A DNA stretch of 41,960 nt from NCBI GenBank assembly GCA_017996175.1, contig JAGOHK010000035.1:1-41960 (forward strand), written 5' to 3'. The position numbers and the translations under genes are program-made. Positions 33,203-41,643 of this stretch are shown here, in pieces. The notes under the pieces were generated by a model. It was not told the origin of the DNA and made no database searches. It saw only the letters and a list, made by a program, of their open reading frames with translations. Origin of the DNA: Leptospiraceae bacterium (GTDB taxonomy: Bacteria; Spirochaetota; Leptospiria; Leptospirales; Leptospiraceae). The stretch's first letter is position 1. Each line of letters opens with the position of its first letter.

Positions 33203-33822
33203 CTTTTGTACGTATAAAAAGTATGTTGTAGTAGTAAACAAGATTTATAATAAAGATGGTATGTAAATTGTCCTTCTACCATCTCATACGGATCTGAATT
33301 GGAAAAAGACCAGTAATGTTCGTTGTGGTATTCCTCTTCTTCTTTTGCTTTTCCTATACTAAAAGGGACTTGATAGTGAGTAAATTTTTGTCCAGAAGGA
33401 TTTTGAATTTCTGGAAATGTGAGCAGAATTTTAAACCCGTCTATCCATTCTTTATCTTTGGGAAGATTTTGGATTTTATAAGAAAAATAAATGATGCTTC
33501 CATCTTCTAAAGGAATTTTACTACCGGTTTCAATTACTTGGATATTTTTATAATTTGCATAAGTCCTAGTTGGTGATAATGTCTCGGGTCCTTTTTCTGT
33601 TAATTGCCCGCGTGCATAACCGTATTCTGCCAACACGGCTTTTATTTTTTTGCAATCTAGCTGTTTGCCATTAGCCCCTCTGCCCTTGGGTGTTTGAATT
33701 CCATTTGTTAGGAAAAAGAAAAAAAATGTACATAGAAAAAGAAATTTAATTATAGAGACTAAATTAAATATTGGATTTGAATATTTTTTTAGAAGTCGAG
33801 TTAGTTTACTTGTGAGTTTCAT
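33199..33822 (-). CDS. DUF3859-like exported protein
   Basis: A 207-residue protein. ATG 33822 is preferred; it overlaps the end of the methyltransferase gene by 17 bases. A basic N-terminus and a phenylalanine-rich helix (FLFLCTFFFFFLTNG) act as signal or anchor. The rest has AEYGYARG, then TGSKIPLEDGSIIYFSYKI, GFKILLTFPEIQNPSG and HYWSFSNSDPYEMVEGQF, which fits DUF3859: a small beta-sandwich of unknown role. Overlaps on both sides show tight coupling with the methyltransferase and SanA-like genes. Confidence 0.6.
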   Translation of the reverse strand: MKLTSKLTRLLKKYSNPIFNLVSIIKFLFLCTFFFFFLTNGIQTPKGRGANGKQLDCKKIKAVLAEYGYARGQLTEKGPETLSPTRTYANYKNIQVIETGSKIPLEDGSIIYFSYKIQNLPKDKEWIDGFKILLTFPEIQNPSGQKFTHYQVPFSIGKAKEEEEYHNEHYWSFSNSDPYEMVEGQFTYHLYYKSCLLLQHTFYTYKR

Positions 33823-34519
33823 TTTTAATTTTAAATTCAATTTTTTGAAAAATTTTATACAAAAAATTCAAATCTTCTTTTGTCATTAGGCTTGAATCAA
33901 TGATTTTCTTAAAACGTTTTATGGCAAGATTTTCCCTACCGTGAAACCCGTTCATTTCAATTAATTCAAACACCTGTTTTACATAGTTATAAAAATATTC
34001 TTTTTCCTGAGTTGGTAAAATTGTTTGAATTTGTTTTTCGTTTTTAGATTGGCTATAGACTGCTCCCAGCACAAAGCTAACCGACTGAGAAAGATTCATA
34101 GAAGGTTGTTTTCCGGGAAGTTCAAAATCAATTAAAAAATCACAAATATCCATTGTATGATTGGATAGTCCTCGATCCTCTCTTCCAAAAACAATTCCAA
34201 CCTGATTGTATTCTGGGTTTTGGGTTTTGGAACTGAGATCTGAAAGCGGAATAAATCCAACTCTATCCTTTCCGTGAATCATGGCAGTTCCAATGAGTAA
34301 ATTTAAATCTTCTCTTGCTTTCTTTGGTTCAGCAAAATATTCTATTTTAGAAAGTTCTTCTTTCGAGTTATAAGCCATCCATTCCATTTCAAAATGGAGA
34401 TCTTTTTTTTCTCCAATGATTCTGAGTGGTGGAAGTCCGAAGTTTGCTATTAGCCTGCAAACCATTCCAATATTTCCAGCATACTTTGGATTTTCTAATA
34501 GGATATGTAGGCTTTTCAT
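33806..34519 (-). CDS. SpoU/TrmJ-type RNA 2'-O-methyltransferase
   Basis: A 237-residue SPOUT-fold methyltransferase. Start ATG 34519 has AGGTGG just upstream. The three SpoU motifs are present: ENPKYAGNIGMVCRLIANFG, VGIVFGREDRGLSN and MNLSQSVSFVLG, which form the knotted SAM-binding site. The N-terminal position of motif 1 and the C-terminal helical tail resemble TrmJ, which methylates position 32 of tRNAs. The exact target is an inference. First gene of a three-gene overlapping operon. Confidence 0.87.
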   Translation of the reverse strand: MKSLHILLENPKYAGNIGMVCRLIANFGLPPLRIIGEKKDLHFEMEWMAYNSKEELSKIEYFAEPKKAREDLNLLIGTAMIHGKDRVGFIPLSDLSSKTQNPEYNQVGIVFGREDRGLSNHTMDICDFLIDFELPGKQPSMNLSQSVSFVLGAVYSQSKNEKQIQTILPTQEKEYFYNYVKQVFELIEMNGFHGRENLAIKRFKKIIDSSLMTKEDLNFLYKIFQKIEFKIKNETHK

Positions 34520-34623
34520 GAATACCACCTATTAGCGCATATGCTTCTTCCACCCGCTATCGCCCAACGCCTACGCAGGGCTTTCGCCACGCTATCTTTA
34601 CAGCGTGTGCGAAAGAGATGGGA

Positions 34624-34730
34624 GACACCGATGAACACTGATAAAAGATACGATGGGTCTTTAATATTCGTAATTTGGTTTGAATCCATATCCCTTTTTA
34701 TCGTTCTTTTATCGGTGTTCATCGGTGGTA
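34624..34730. repeat. Family A inverted-repeat element
   Basis: CACCGATGAACACTGATAAAAGA (34626-34648) and its near-perfect reverse complement TCTTTTATCGGTGTTCATCGGTG (34705-34727) differ at one base. The interior includes GTCTTTAATATTCG; GTCTTTAAT also recurs in the copy at 38989. About 105 bp with long inverted arms and no gene fits a miniature inverted-repeat element. GC-rich DNA (34545-34615) abuts its left side. Confidence 0.75.
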
Positions 34731-34762
34731 CTCTTTAAATCTTATATAAAAGAATAGAATTT

Positions 34763-35077
34763 TTGATTGCAATAAAAAACTTTGTAGGAGTGACTAAAAA
34801 ATTTATTTTTGGAATCCTCTTCTTACTTCATTTAAACTGCATAACACTTGCAGGAATCAAAATTGGAAATGCAATTGACGGAAAATCAAAAAGTGCAGAA
34901 GCGATTATCCAAGCAACAGGTTTAATCGGTTTATTTGGAGATGCATACTTTGGTCTAGTTGTTTTAAATCCGCAACCGGCTGGAGTTGCCTACGCAGTAT
35001 TAGCCGCTCTTTTTTACATTGCAACAGATGGTGGGATTAGTGATCGAATTGGTCAGGGTGAAAATTTACAGGAGTAA
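34763..35077 (+). CDS. Small hydrophobic lipoprotein
   Basis: A 104-residue protein. A signal-like helix ends LLHLNC, a relaxed lipobox, followed by a Gly/Ala-rich part with two hydrophobic stretches ([20 protein letters not shown] and [14 protein letters not shown]). No family was recognised. TTG 34763 has no ribosome site; a GTG ten codons in is another possible start. It ends 2 bp before the cmk start, whose ribosome site lies in its last codons, so the two are probably co-translated. Confidence 0.6.
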   Translation: MIAIKNFVGVTKKFIFGILFLLHLNCITLAGIKIGNAIDGKSKSAEAIIQATGLIGLFGDAYFGLVVLNPQPAGVAYAVLAALFYIATDGGISDRIGQGENLQE

Positions 35078-35079
35078 AA

Positions 35080-35781
35080 ATGCAAATGAATGAAAATATT
35101 GTAGCAATGGATGGACCTGCTGGCTCAGGAAAAAGTACAGTTGCAAAAGAAATCGCAGAAAAAATCGGATACAATTATTTAGATACTGGCTCTTATTATA
35201 GAGCATTTACGCTTTATTTTCATCGCATTTACAAAAAAGAAAATCTAGAAAAAAAATTTTCTGATTGGATTTTGGAAAAAAATTTAGAGAAAGAATTTTC
35301 CAATATTTTAATTCAGACTGAATTTCTGGCAGGTGGAACCAATAAAACTATTTTAAATTCAGAAGATGTTTCTGAGGAAATTCGTTTGCCAGAAGTGACG
35401 GAAGAAATTAAATATCTCGCTCCAATTCGAGAAGTGAGGGACTTTGTGAATCAATCCCTGCATGAATTAAGTAAAAAATATAAGCTGATTATGGATGGAC
35501 GCGATATTGGAACGGAAGTTTTTCCAGATGCAAAGTATAAATTTTATATTACCGCTTCGATTGAAATTCGAGCCGAAAGAAGATACCTTGAACTCAAAGA
35601 AAAGGGCGTTTCAGTTGACTTAGAAACGTTAAAAGCAGACATTCATAGAAGGGATAAATCCGACATGGAAAGAAAAATTGCACCTCTGAGACAAGCAGAT
35701 GATGCAATCCTAATTGACACCACTCAACTATCGAAAAATGTTGTTATTAATATGATCCTGTCCAAGATCTTACATTCCTGA
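35080..35781 (+). CDS. cmk: Cytidylate kinase
   Basis: A 233-residue NMP kinase that makes CDP and dCDP from CMP/dCMP. Seen: P-loop [28 protein letters not shown] (CMP site), [16 protein letters not shown] and the lid region [13 protein letters not shown] and [14 protein letters not shown]. The length is normal. AGGAG lies 7 bp before the ATG. The cmk-rpsA order is common in bacteria and supports the call. Confidence 0.95.
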   Translation: MQMNENIVAMDGPAGSGKSTVAKEIAEKIGYNYLDTGSYYRAFTLYFHRIYKKENLEKKFSDWILEKNLEKEFSNILIQTEFLAGGTNKTILNSEDVSEEIRLPEVTEEIKYLAPIREVRDFVNQSLHELSKKYKLIMDGRDIGTEVFPDAKYKFYITASIEIRAERRYLELKEKGVSVDLETLKADIHRRDKSDMERKIAPLRQADDAILIDTTQLSKNVVINMILSKILHS

Positions 35782-35835
35782 GATTACTCAGAGTGTAATT
35801 TCGCCGGTCAAATTTATACAGATTCCTGGTTAAAA

Positions 35836-37500
35836 TTGAATTCACAAACGAACCCTAGTAACACTAAATCCAACACCTCTACATTAAATAGAGGTACCAC
35901 AGAGCGTCCTTTCAAAAAAGGAGCTATCATTGAAGGCCGAATAGTCGACGTATACGATCAAGAAGTATATGTTGATTTAGGTCTTAAGTCAGACTGCCGT
36001 GTGGCAAGAAGCGAGTTTTTAGAGACTCCCGAAATCGGAAGTACGGTAGCCGTCGTCATTAAATCGAAAGAAAGTGACTCCGAAATCTACATTGCCTCGA
36101 AACTCGAAGCCGATGCCCGAAAGGGATGGGAGACTGTAAAAGAAGCCTACAGCAAGAACTTACAGGTTCAAGGTCGCGTGGATTCAGAGGTAAAGAACAT
36201 TGGCTACAATGTTTATGTAGAAGGTGTACATCTATTCCTTCCTTCTTCCCAGCTAGGGATGAAAGCAAGCTTGGAAGAGCTAAAGGCTAAACCACTTGAT
36301 TTCAAAGTTATCAAACTAAATGAAAAAGGTAGAACCGGCGTTCTTTCTCGCAAAAAACTCATTGATGAAATCAACAAAGAGAAATGGGATGAATTAGTAA
36401 CACTAGTTAAAGTTGGCGATAAAGTAAACGGAATCGTTTCTAAAGTTGCAAGCTTCGGTGTATTTTGTAACGTCCATGGAATCGAAGGTTTACTCCGTCA
36501 AAATGATATTTCTTATAAAAAATATGCTCCCTTCAAACAATACTTTCAAATTGGACAATCCATTGAATTATTAGTTTTAGAAGTTGATCCAACAAACAAT
36601 CGTTTGAGCCTTGGTATCAAACAACTTTATGAAGATCCATGGGTTTGGGCTGGTCGTGAATTAGAAAAAGACATGGTAGTTCGTGGCATTGTTACTTCTC
36701 TTACTAACTTTGGTGCATTCGTAGAACTCAAAGAAGGTTTAGAAGGTTTGATTCACTGTTCTGAATTAACTTGGGCGAAAAAACCTCCTCATCCAAAAGA
36801 AGTTTTGAAAAAAGGACAAGAAGTAGATTCTATGATTCTTGATATTGATCTTTCTAAAAAAAGACTTTCTCTTGGTCTAAAACAACTCCTTCCAAATCCT
36901 TGGGACAATCTTACTTCCGAAGTTAGAGTAGGAAATACTCTCGAAGGAAAAATTACCGGCATAACAAAATACGGTGCATTCGTAGAAGTGGAGAATGGAA
37001 TCGAAGGACTTATTCACGTTGGCGATATTACATGGGATGAAAAAGTAAAAGATCCTACTGCACTTCTCAAAAAAGGACAAGTTGTAAAATACCAGATACT
37101 CGATATTAACCTCGACACAAATCGAATCTCTTGTGGTCTAAAACAACTCCAAGAAAATCCTTACGAAGCGCTTAAGAAGAAGTATCCGACAGGCGTGATT
37201 GTAGAAGGAAAAGTGAAGAGCATTGTTACTTTTGGTGTATTCCTTGAAATTGAACCTGGTTATGAAGGTTTGATTCACGTTTCCCAAATTCCTGAAAGCA
37301 AAACTCAGAAATTAGAAGAGTTGTACAAAGTGGGAGATATTATCAAAGCTGTGATTCTAAAAATTGATCCAGATAGCAAAAAAATCTCCCTTTCTGTAAA
37401 AGACTTTGATAAGGCTATGGAAAAAGAAGAAATATCTAAGTATATTAAAACAGATACTCCTTCTAGTGAAAGTTTTGGAAGTTTTATCAATAGATCGTAA
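35836..37500 (+). CDS. rpsA: 30S ribosomal protein S1
   Basis: A 554-residue protein with six S1 RNA-binding domains, starting at about residues 27, 108, 193, 278, 365 and 450. Domains 3-6 carry the clear signature (for example [20 protein letters not shown] and [10 protein letters not shown]) and RLSLG/KISLSVK ends. S1 binds mRNA leaders and helps initiation. It is an unusual case here: the start is TTG 35836 and no Shine-Dalgarno-like bases lie before it. E. coli rpsA also lacks a good one and is autoregulated through its leader, so similar control is plausible. The ribosome site is the least certain part. Confidence 0.95.
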   Translation: MNSQTNPSNTKSNTSTLNRGTTERPFKKGAIIEGRIVDVYDQEVYVDLGLKSDCRVARSEFLETPEIGSTVAVVIKSKESDSEIYIASKLEADARKGWETVKEAYSKNLQVQGRVDSEVKNIGYNVYVEGVHLFLPSSQLGMKASLEELKAKPLDFKVIKLNEKGRTGVLSRKKLIDEINKEKWDELVTLVKVGDKVNGIVSKVASFGVFCNVHGIEGLLRQNDISYKKYAPFKQYFQIGQSIELLVLEVDPTNNRLSLGIKQLYEDPWVWAGRELEKDMVVRGIVTSLTNFGAFVELKEGLEGLIHCSELTWAKKPPHPKEVLKKGQEVDSMILDIDLSKKRLSLGLKQLLPNPWDNLTSEVRVGNTLEGKITGITKYGAFVEVENGIEGLIHVGDITWDEKVKDPTALLKKGQVVKYQILDINLDTNRISCGLKQLQENPYEALKKKYPTGVIVEGKVKSIVTFGVFLEIEPGYEGLIHVSQIPESKTQKLEELYKVGDIIKAVILKIDPDSKKISLSVKDFDKAMEKEEISKYIKTDTPSSESFGSFINRS

Positions 37501-37506
37501 CTCAAT

Positions 37507-38262
37507 ATGGCAAAATTTGATCGTAAAAAATTCAGAGAAGAACAATTCAAAAAGTCACAGGTTGAATACAACGACCCGTTAGAAAATTTTGAGGGTTCTA
37601 AGACAGAGTTATTGTTTCTAAAATTTTCTAGATTCTTTGCTAGGAACAGAACTCAGTTTTTTATTGGAATTGGTATCTTCATTGCGGTTATCGTTACGAT
37701 TGTCGCAGTGGGGGAATACCTTCAATACAGAACAAACCAAGCAACGATTCAGATTGAAAAAGTAGAGAAAAAACATGCAAAGAATTTTTCTTTAGATACA
37801 AAAACGAAAATCCAAGAATACGAAACTCTTTTGGCGAATTATTCTTCAAAAGAGTCAAAGCTTCGTATTTACAAACGTATTTCTGATTTGCATGTAGAGG
37901 CGTTTGAATTTTCAAAGGCAGCGGATTATTTGGAAAAAGCAGCAGAGTTAGTTGCTGATTCAAAAGAAATTAAGGCATATTACTATTATGTTGCAGGTTC
38001 CCACAGGGAGCAATCAAAGGATAATAAGTTAGCTTTGCAGAATTATGCAAAGGCAGCCACTCTAACTGCAAACAATCGCGAGACTCATAGTCTTTCTGCT
38101 TGGTCTCATTATCAGACGGGGAGATTACGCCTGTTAAACGGTGAAAAAGAAGCTGCTATCAAAGATTTAACTAAAGTATTAGATATTGAATCAGAAGCAA
38201 CAGACATGGCGGAAGTAAAAAAACTCGCAACCTATTTACTAATCAAAGCAAACAAGGGTTAA
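37507..38262 (+). CDS. TPR membrane protein, YfgM-like
   Basis: A 251-residue protein with a charged cytoplasmic start, one membrane helix (about 55-78, FFIGIGIFIAVIVTIVAVGEY) and a periplasmic TPR-like helical region (LRIYKRISDLHVEAFEFSKAA; LALQNYAKAATL; AWSHYQTGRLRLLNGEKEAA). This layout resembles YfgM/Tol-Pal-type ancillary proteins. It lies 6 bp after rpsA and 3 bp before hisG, so it belongs to that operon. The exact role is unknown. Confidence 0.7.
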   Translation: MAKFDRKKFREEQFKKSQVEYNDPLENFEGSKTELLFLKFSRFFARNRTQFFIGIGIFIAVIVTIVAVGEYLQYRTNQATIQIEKVEKKHAKNFSLDTKTKIQEYETLLANYSSKESKLRIYKRISDLHVEAFEFSKAADYLEKAAELVADSKEIKAYYYYVAGSHREQSKDNKLALQNYAKAATLTANNRETHSLSAWSHYQTGRLRLLNGEKEAAIKDLTKVLDIESEATDMAEVKKLATYLLIKANKG

Positions 38263-38265
38263 CCG

Positions 38266-38883
38266 ATGTTAACTCTTGCTCTTCCGAAAGGGCGACTCGC
38301 CGACGAAAGTGTAGAGTTATTAATCAAAAAAAAATGGCTCTCCGAAAAACCAGATGAATCAACCCGTGAATTAACTTTCACGGATTCCCTTGCCAAAGTA
38401 AAAATCCTTTTAGTAAAAGCACAAGATGTAGCCACTTATGTAGAAGAATGTGCTGCGGATGCTGGAATCATTGGTTGGGATACGTTACAAGAGGGTAAAT
38501 ACGATTTGCTTTCGCCTGTAGATTTAAAAATAGGTAAATGCCGATTATCCCTTGCCGGAACAAATGATTTTGATTTAAAAAACTATTCTCGTAAAATTCG
38601 GGTTGCAACTAAATATCCGCATCTGACCAAACAATTCTTTTTTTCGAAAGGTTTAAATTGTGAGATTATTAAACTCTACGGTAGTATCGAATTAGCCCCG
38701 CTCTGTGGTCTTTCTGATTGTATTGTAGATTTGGTTTCGACCGGAGCGACTCTTAAAGCAAATGGACTAGAGGAAAAAGAAATTATTTTAGAATCTACTG
38801 CTCGACTTGTCTTTAACAGAAATTCAATTTATCGGAATAGAACCGAAGCATTGGAATTTGTAAAAGACTTATCGAATAAATAA
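38266..38883 (+). CDS. hisG: ATP phosphoribosyltransferase, short form
   Basis: A 205-residue HisG that joins ATP and PRPP in the first step of histidine synthesis. Seen: [39 protein letters not shown] [29 protein letters not shown] and [10 protein letters not shown], the PRPP-binding loop. It lacks the C-terminal regulatory domain, so it is the short form that needs HisZ, which must be encoded outside the window. It follows the TPR membrane gene by 3 bp. Confidence 0.94.
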   Translation: MLTLALPKGRLADESVELLIKKKWLSEKPDESTRELTFTDSLAKVKILLVKAQDVATYVEECAADAGIIGWDTLQEGKYDLLSPVDLKIGKCRLSLAGTNDFDLKNYSRKIRVATKYPHLTKQFFFSKGLNCEIIKLYGSIELAPLCGLSDCIVDLVSTGATLKANGLEEKEIILESTARLVFNRNSIYRNRTEALEFVKDLSNK

Positions 38884-38988
38884 TAACTTATTACTTAACT
38901 TCATTTCGATTCAAGAAAGTCATCCTTCATAGCCTAGGCGTCATTCCCATGCGAAGAAGACGTTGGTTCGCGACCAAACGAAGGAGGA

Positions 38989-39050
38989 ATGAACACTGAT
39001 AAACACCGATGTCTTTAATTTCTTGGTTTTTTATCGGTGTCCATCGGTGG
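38989..39050. repeat. Family A inverted-repeat element, short copy
   Basis: ATGAACACTGATAAA (38989-39003) faces TTTATCGGTGTCCAT (39030-39044), which would form a hairpin with two mismatches. The interior GTCTTTAAT is shared with the copy at 34624. It lies between the hisG and fasciclin genes, which converge. The DNA just left of it (38930-38988) is GC-richer and holds no gene. Confidence 0.6.
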
Positions 39051-39067
39051 TAATCTTGTTAATTTTT

Positions 39068-39086
39068 TTATATCGAATTCATATTA
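39068..39086. repeat. Family B terminal repeat at the fasciclin stop
   Basis: TTATATCGAATTCATATTA is a copy of the family B right end (compare TTATATCGAACTCACATTA at 39681-39699; two C-to-T changes). Its last three bases are the fasciclin stop codon (TAA on the minus strand). The repeat therefore overlaps the gene end. Confidence 0.6.
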
Positions 39087-39626
39087 GTTTGGCGGTAAAA
39101 GAACAGTATCCACTACGTGTACAATTCCGTTGGAAGCAGGAACAGATGCAAGTATCTTAGAATTTCCATTGATTAGAGGCTTACCATCTTTTAACGTAAC
39201 GGTAATATTTCCACCGTTCGCCATTCCAATGACTTGACCATCTTGTAGACTTTCCGTTTTGTAAGTTCCTACAATCACATGATACTCTAAAATATTTTTT
39301 AAGTCTTCAATTTTACTTGATTCGAGAAGACCTTCAACTGTACCTTTTGGAAGTTTGTTAAATGCATCATTTGTAGGAGCAAAAACTGTGAAGGGACCTG
39401 GGTTGGCAAGAGAGTCCACTAGACCTGCCGTAGTTACTGCTGTAACGAGCGTAGTATGATCCTTAGACCCTGCAGCGATTCCGACGACTGTTTTTTGGGA
39501 AACATTGTCATCTAAAGAAGCCATTCCTCCGCCTACATTACTTTTACTTTCTTCTTTACCACAATTCATACCTGCGGTTACTATGAATAATCCGATAGCG
39601 AGTGTTGAAATTATTTTTGTTTTCAT
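39084..39626 (-). CDS. Fasciclin (FAS1) domain lipoprotein
   Basis: A 180-residue protein with a signal ending TAGMNC, a lipobox, a Gly/Ser linker and one FAS1 domain (about 45-178): VGIAAGSKDHTTLVTAVTTA, the H1 motif PFTVFAPTNDAFNKLP, ILEYHVIVG and the H2-like NGIVHVVDTVLLPP. FAS1 domains mediate adhesion or protein contacts at cell surfaces. GGGAGAG precedes the ATG. A 19-bp hairpin (39655-39699) and an FNR-type palindrome (39737-39750) lie upstream, suggesting control by the neighbouring Crp/Fnr protein. Its stop codon sits inside a family B end. Confidence 0.9.
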   Translation of the reverse strand: MKTKIISTLAIGLFIVTAGMNCGKEESKSNVGGGMASLDDNVSQKTVVGIAAGSKDHTTLVTAVTTAGLVDSLANPGPFTVFAPTNDAFNKLPKGTVEGLLESSKIEDLKNILEYHVIVGTYKTESLQDGQVIGMANGGNITVTLKDGKPLINGNSKILASVPASNGIVHVVDTVLLPPN

Positions 39627-39654
39627 ATTTGTCTCTCCCTTAGTCTATCTAGTT

Positions 39655-39699
39655 TAATGTGAATTTGATGTAATGATTTCTTATATCGAACTCACATTA
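39655..39699. repeat. Family B hairpin, solo ends
   Basis: TAATGTGAATTTGATGTAA (39655-39673) and TTATATCGAACTCACATTA (39681-39699) pair over 19 bp with three G-T-type mismatches and a 7-base loop. These are the two ends of family B with almost no interior, as after internal loss. It lies 29 bp before the fasciclin ATG, so it is in its leader or promoter. Confidence 0.7.
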
Positions 39700-39736
39700 C
39701 TGATAGAAACTATACATAAAAATTTCTATAAATGAA

Positions 39737-39750
39737 TTGATCTAGATCAA
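39737..39750. promoter_or_regulatory. FNR/DNR-type box upstream of fasciclin
   Basis: TTGATCTAGATCAA is a perfect palindrome and matches the FNR consensus TTGAT-N4-ATCAA at all ten defined bases. It overlaps the stop codon of the Crp/Fnr gene and is about 110 bp upstream of the fasciclin start on the same strand. A function for the fasciclin gene is inferred; the site could also be a chance match within the regulator's end. Confidence 0.65.
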
Positions 39751-40370
39751 GTCTGGAGATTTTTTATTTTGTAGGTTTCGCCTTTTGTTTCGATTAAGTT
39801 TTCTTCTTCCAATGATTTAAATGTTCGGCTGATAGATTCAGGTGTAGCGTTTAGTAAAAGTGCAAGTTGGTTTTTGTTAATTTTTAATTGGATGAAATTA
39901 TACTCAGCACCGTTCTCTTTTAAGTATTCCATTAGCCGCTCTTTTAAATTCAAAAGCATCAAAGAGGATGTTTTATTTCTAAGATAGTGCATGAATTGCA
40001 TCATCTGGGTTGTAAATTGATTTTGATAATCAGGGTGAGATTTCAGAAATTGTTTAAATTGATTTGTTTCAAAATAATAAACGGAACCATTTTCCAATGA
40101 TTCAAGAGTTGCAGGATAATTCGGAGCACCAGAAAAAATGAGTGGACCTGCAGCCATTTCACCTTCCACCATTACCCTTAGAATTGCTTCTTTACCGTTG
40201 GGATTCAAATTGTAAATTTTAAATTTCCCTGATTTAATTACAACAAAGCCTTTAAATAGATCATTCTCCGAAAAAACAATTTCTCCTTTTTGAAATTTTT
40301 TTATTTGCGCGATTTTTTCTAATTCGCTCTTTGTGTTAGCCGGTATATTATTCCAAAAGTGTGAACTCAA
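39747..40370 (-). CDS. Crp/Fnr-family regulator, DNR-like
   Basis: A 207-residue regulator from TTG 40370 (LSSHFWNNIPANTK). An upstream TTG at 40427 would put the FNR-type box inside the coding region and has no ribosome site, whereas GAGA lies 6 bp before TTG 40370. The cyclic-nucleotide-binding-like fold has FQKGEIVFSENDLFKGFVVI and GEMAAGPLIFSG. The recognition helix has TPESISRTFKSLEEE; the E-xx-SR pattern is that of FNR, which reads TTGAT half-sites. There is no cysteine in the whole protein, so no FNR iron-sulfur cluster is possible; a haem NO-sensor of the DNR/NnrR type is a better guess. It is divergent from the NnrS-like gene. Confidence 0.85.
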   Translation of the reverse strand: MSSHFWNNIPANTKSELEKIAQIKKFQKGEIVFSENDLFKGFVVIKSGKFKIYNLNPNGKEAILRVMVEGEMAAGPLIFSGAPNYPATLESLENGSVYYFETNQFKQFLKSHPDYQNQFTTQMMQFMHYLRNKTSSLMLLNLKERLMEYLKENGAEYNFIQLKINKNQLALLLNATPESISRTFKSLEEENLIETKGETYKIKNLQT

Positions 40371-40386
40371 TTTTATTCTCGATTCA

Positions 40387-40400
40387 TTGATGTATGTCAA
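40387..40400. promoter_or_regulatory. FNR/DNR-type box in the nnrS-regulator promoter
   Basis: TTGATGTATGTCAA matches TTGAT-N4-ATCAA in nine of ten defined bases. It is 59 bp upstream of the nnrS-like ATG and ends about 17 bp before the chosen regulator start. TATGAT (40418-40423) is a likely -10 for the nnrS-like gene and puts the box over its -35 region, the class II activator position. Regulation of both genes by the adjacent protein is inferred. Confidence 0.7.
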
Positions 40401-40458
40401 TTCAAGAGCAGTACTGTTATGATACAAGTAAAATAATGACTAAAGGGGGGATGTAGAT

Positions 40459-41643
40459 ATGCATTCATCGGACGATAAATTGATTGAGCCATACCGTATC
40501 TTTTTTTCCGTTTCAATTTTTGGAGCTATTTTTGGCGTAATCCTTTGGGTTTTAGCATGGATTTCACAAAAAGAATGGCTAGGCTCCTCCTATTCTCCCT
40601 ATCCTATTATACACCATATCAATATCATGTCGGCAGTTTTTTTATTACCGGTTGTCAAAGGATTTGTATACACTGCTATTCCAAGGTTTACGGCTACTAA
40701 TGCTTTGTCGCAAATAGAAATAATTGTTTTTTTTATTTTACAGTTTTTAGTTTTAACATTTGTATTTTTTTATGAAGACTCTTTTTTATTTTATAGTTTC
40801 CAGACCTTAGATTTTGGGATTCTATTTTTGTTTCTCGTTCACCGGTTTAAAATATCTAAAGTCAATCTTTCTGGGTATTTGTATTTTCTTCTAGGTGGAG
40901 TTTTTTTAGGGGTAATTGGTTCTTTGCTGCAATTGACTAGCTTATTTGCGGAGAGAAACTTTTTATTTTCTTATGGGAAAGACTTCATTTTTTATGGAAT
41001 GATTCCTTGTATTATTTTTGGTACGGGAACTCGAATGATTCCAATGATTATCAATACAGAAAATCCAGCTAAGAAAATGGAGTGGATGCAGAAAGCGGAA
41101 TCACAAAAAGCAGGAAAGTCTATTTTAATTATATTTATTTTGTCTTTTTTACTAGAATTTAGTCTTGGTAAATTTGTAGATTCCCGCATTTTAATTCTAT
41201 TAAAGGGGATACGATTTGTTATCTGCACAATATGGATTGTAAAATATTTTCATATACTCGAAATTTCTAACTTCAAAGGGAAACTTTCCAAAACCATTTT
41301 AGTTGCTTGCTATTTATTTATTATTGGTTTAGCAGGGTATTCTTTTGGTTTTCAATATTCAGCTCATCTCGCGCATATTTATCTAATAGGTGGCTTATCT
41401 TTATTAGTCGTTAGTATTATGACTAGAGTTGTTTTATCTCATGGTGGAGGAGATATGGTTATTGAGAAAAATTCAAATATCTTTTACTGGATAACAGGAC
41501 TTATCTTTTTAGCTGCAATCACAAGAGGTTCTGTATTTCTTTTTCCTGAATTGACAACCTCCCATTTAGCCTATGCGGCTATGTTATATGTTCTTGCTTT
41601 GATTCTCTGGATCACTAAAGTTGGAAAAGTAATTTTTAAGTAA
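40459..41643 (+). CDS. nnrS: NnrS-family membrane protein
   Basis: A 394-residue protein of about 12 membrane helices. Family marks are an early HHINIMSAVFLLPVVKGFVY with TAIPRFTAT, FGTGTRMIPM, and the late AHLAHIYLIGGLSLLVVS with IMTRVVLSHGG. NnrS proteins bind haem and copper and protect cells during nitric-oxide stress or denitrification; the reaction is not settled. GGGGGG lies about 9 bp upstream as the ribosome site. A DNR-type box in the promoter and a divergent Crp/Fnr gene support NO-linked control. No NO reductase or nitrite reductase is in the window. Confidence 0.82.
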   Translation: MHSSDDKLIEPYRIFFSVSIFGAIFGVILWVLAWISQKEWLGSSYSPYPIIHHINIMSAVFLLPVVKGFVYTAIPRFTATNALSQIEIIVFFILQFLVLTFVFFYEDSFLFYSFQTLDFGILFLFLVHRFKISKVNLSGYLYFLLGGVFLGVIGSLLQLTSLFAERNFLFSYGKDFIFYGMIPCIIFGTGTRMIPMIINTENPAKKMEWMQKAESQKAGKSILIIFILSFLLEFSLGKFVDSRILILLKGIRFVICTIWIVKYFHILEISNFKGKLSKTILVACYLFIIGLAGYSFGFQYSAHLAHIYLIGGLSLLVVSIMTRVVLSHGGGDMVIEKNSNIFYWITGLIFLAAITRGSVFLFPELTTSHLAYAAMLYVLALILWITKVGKVIFK

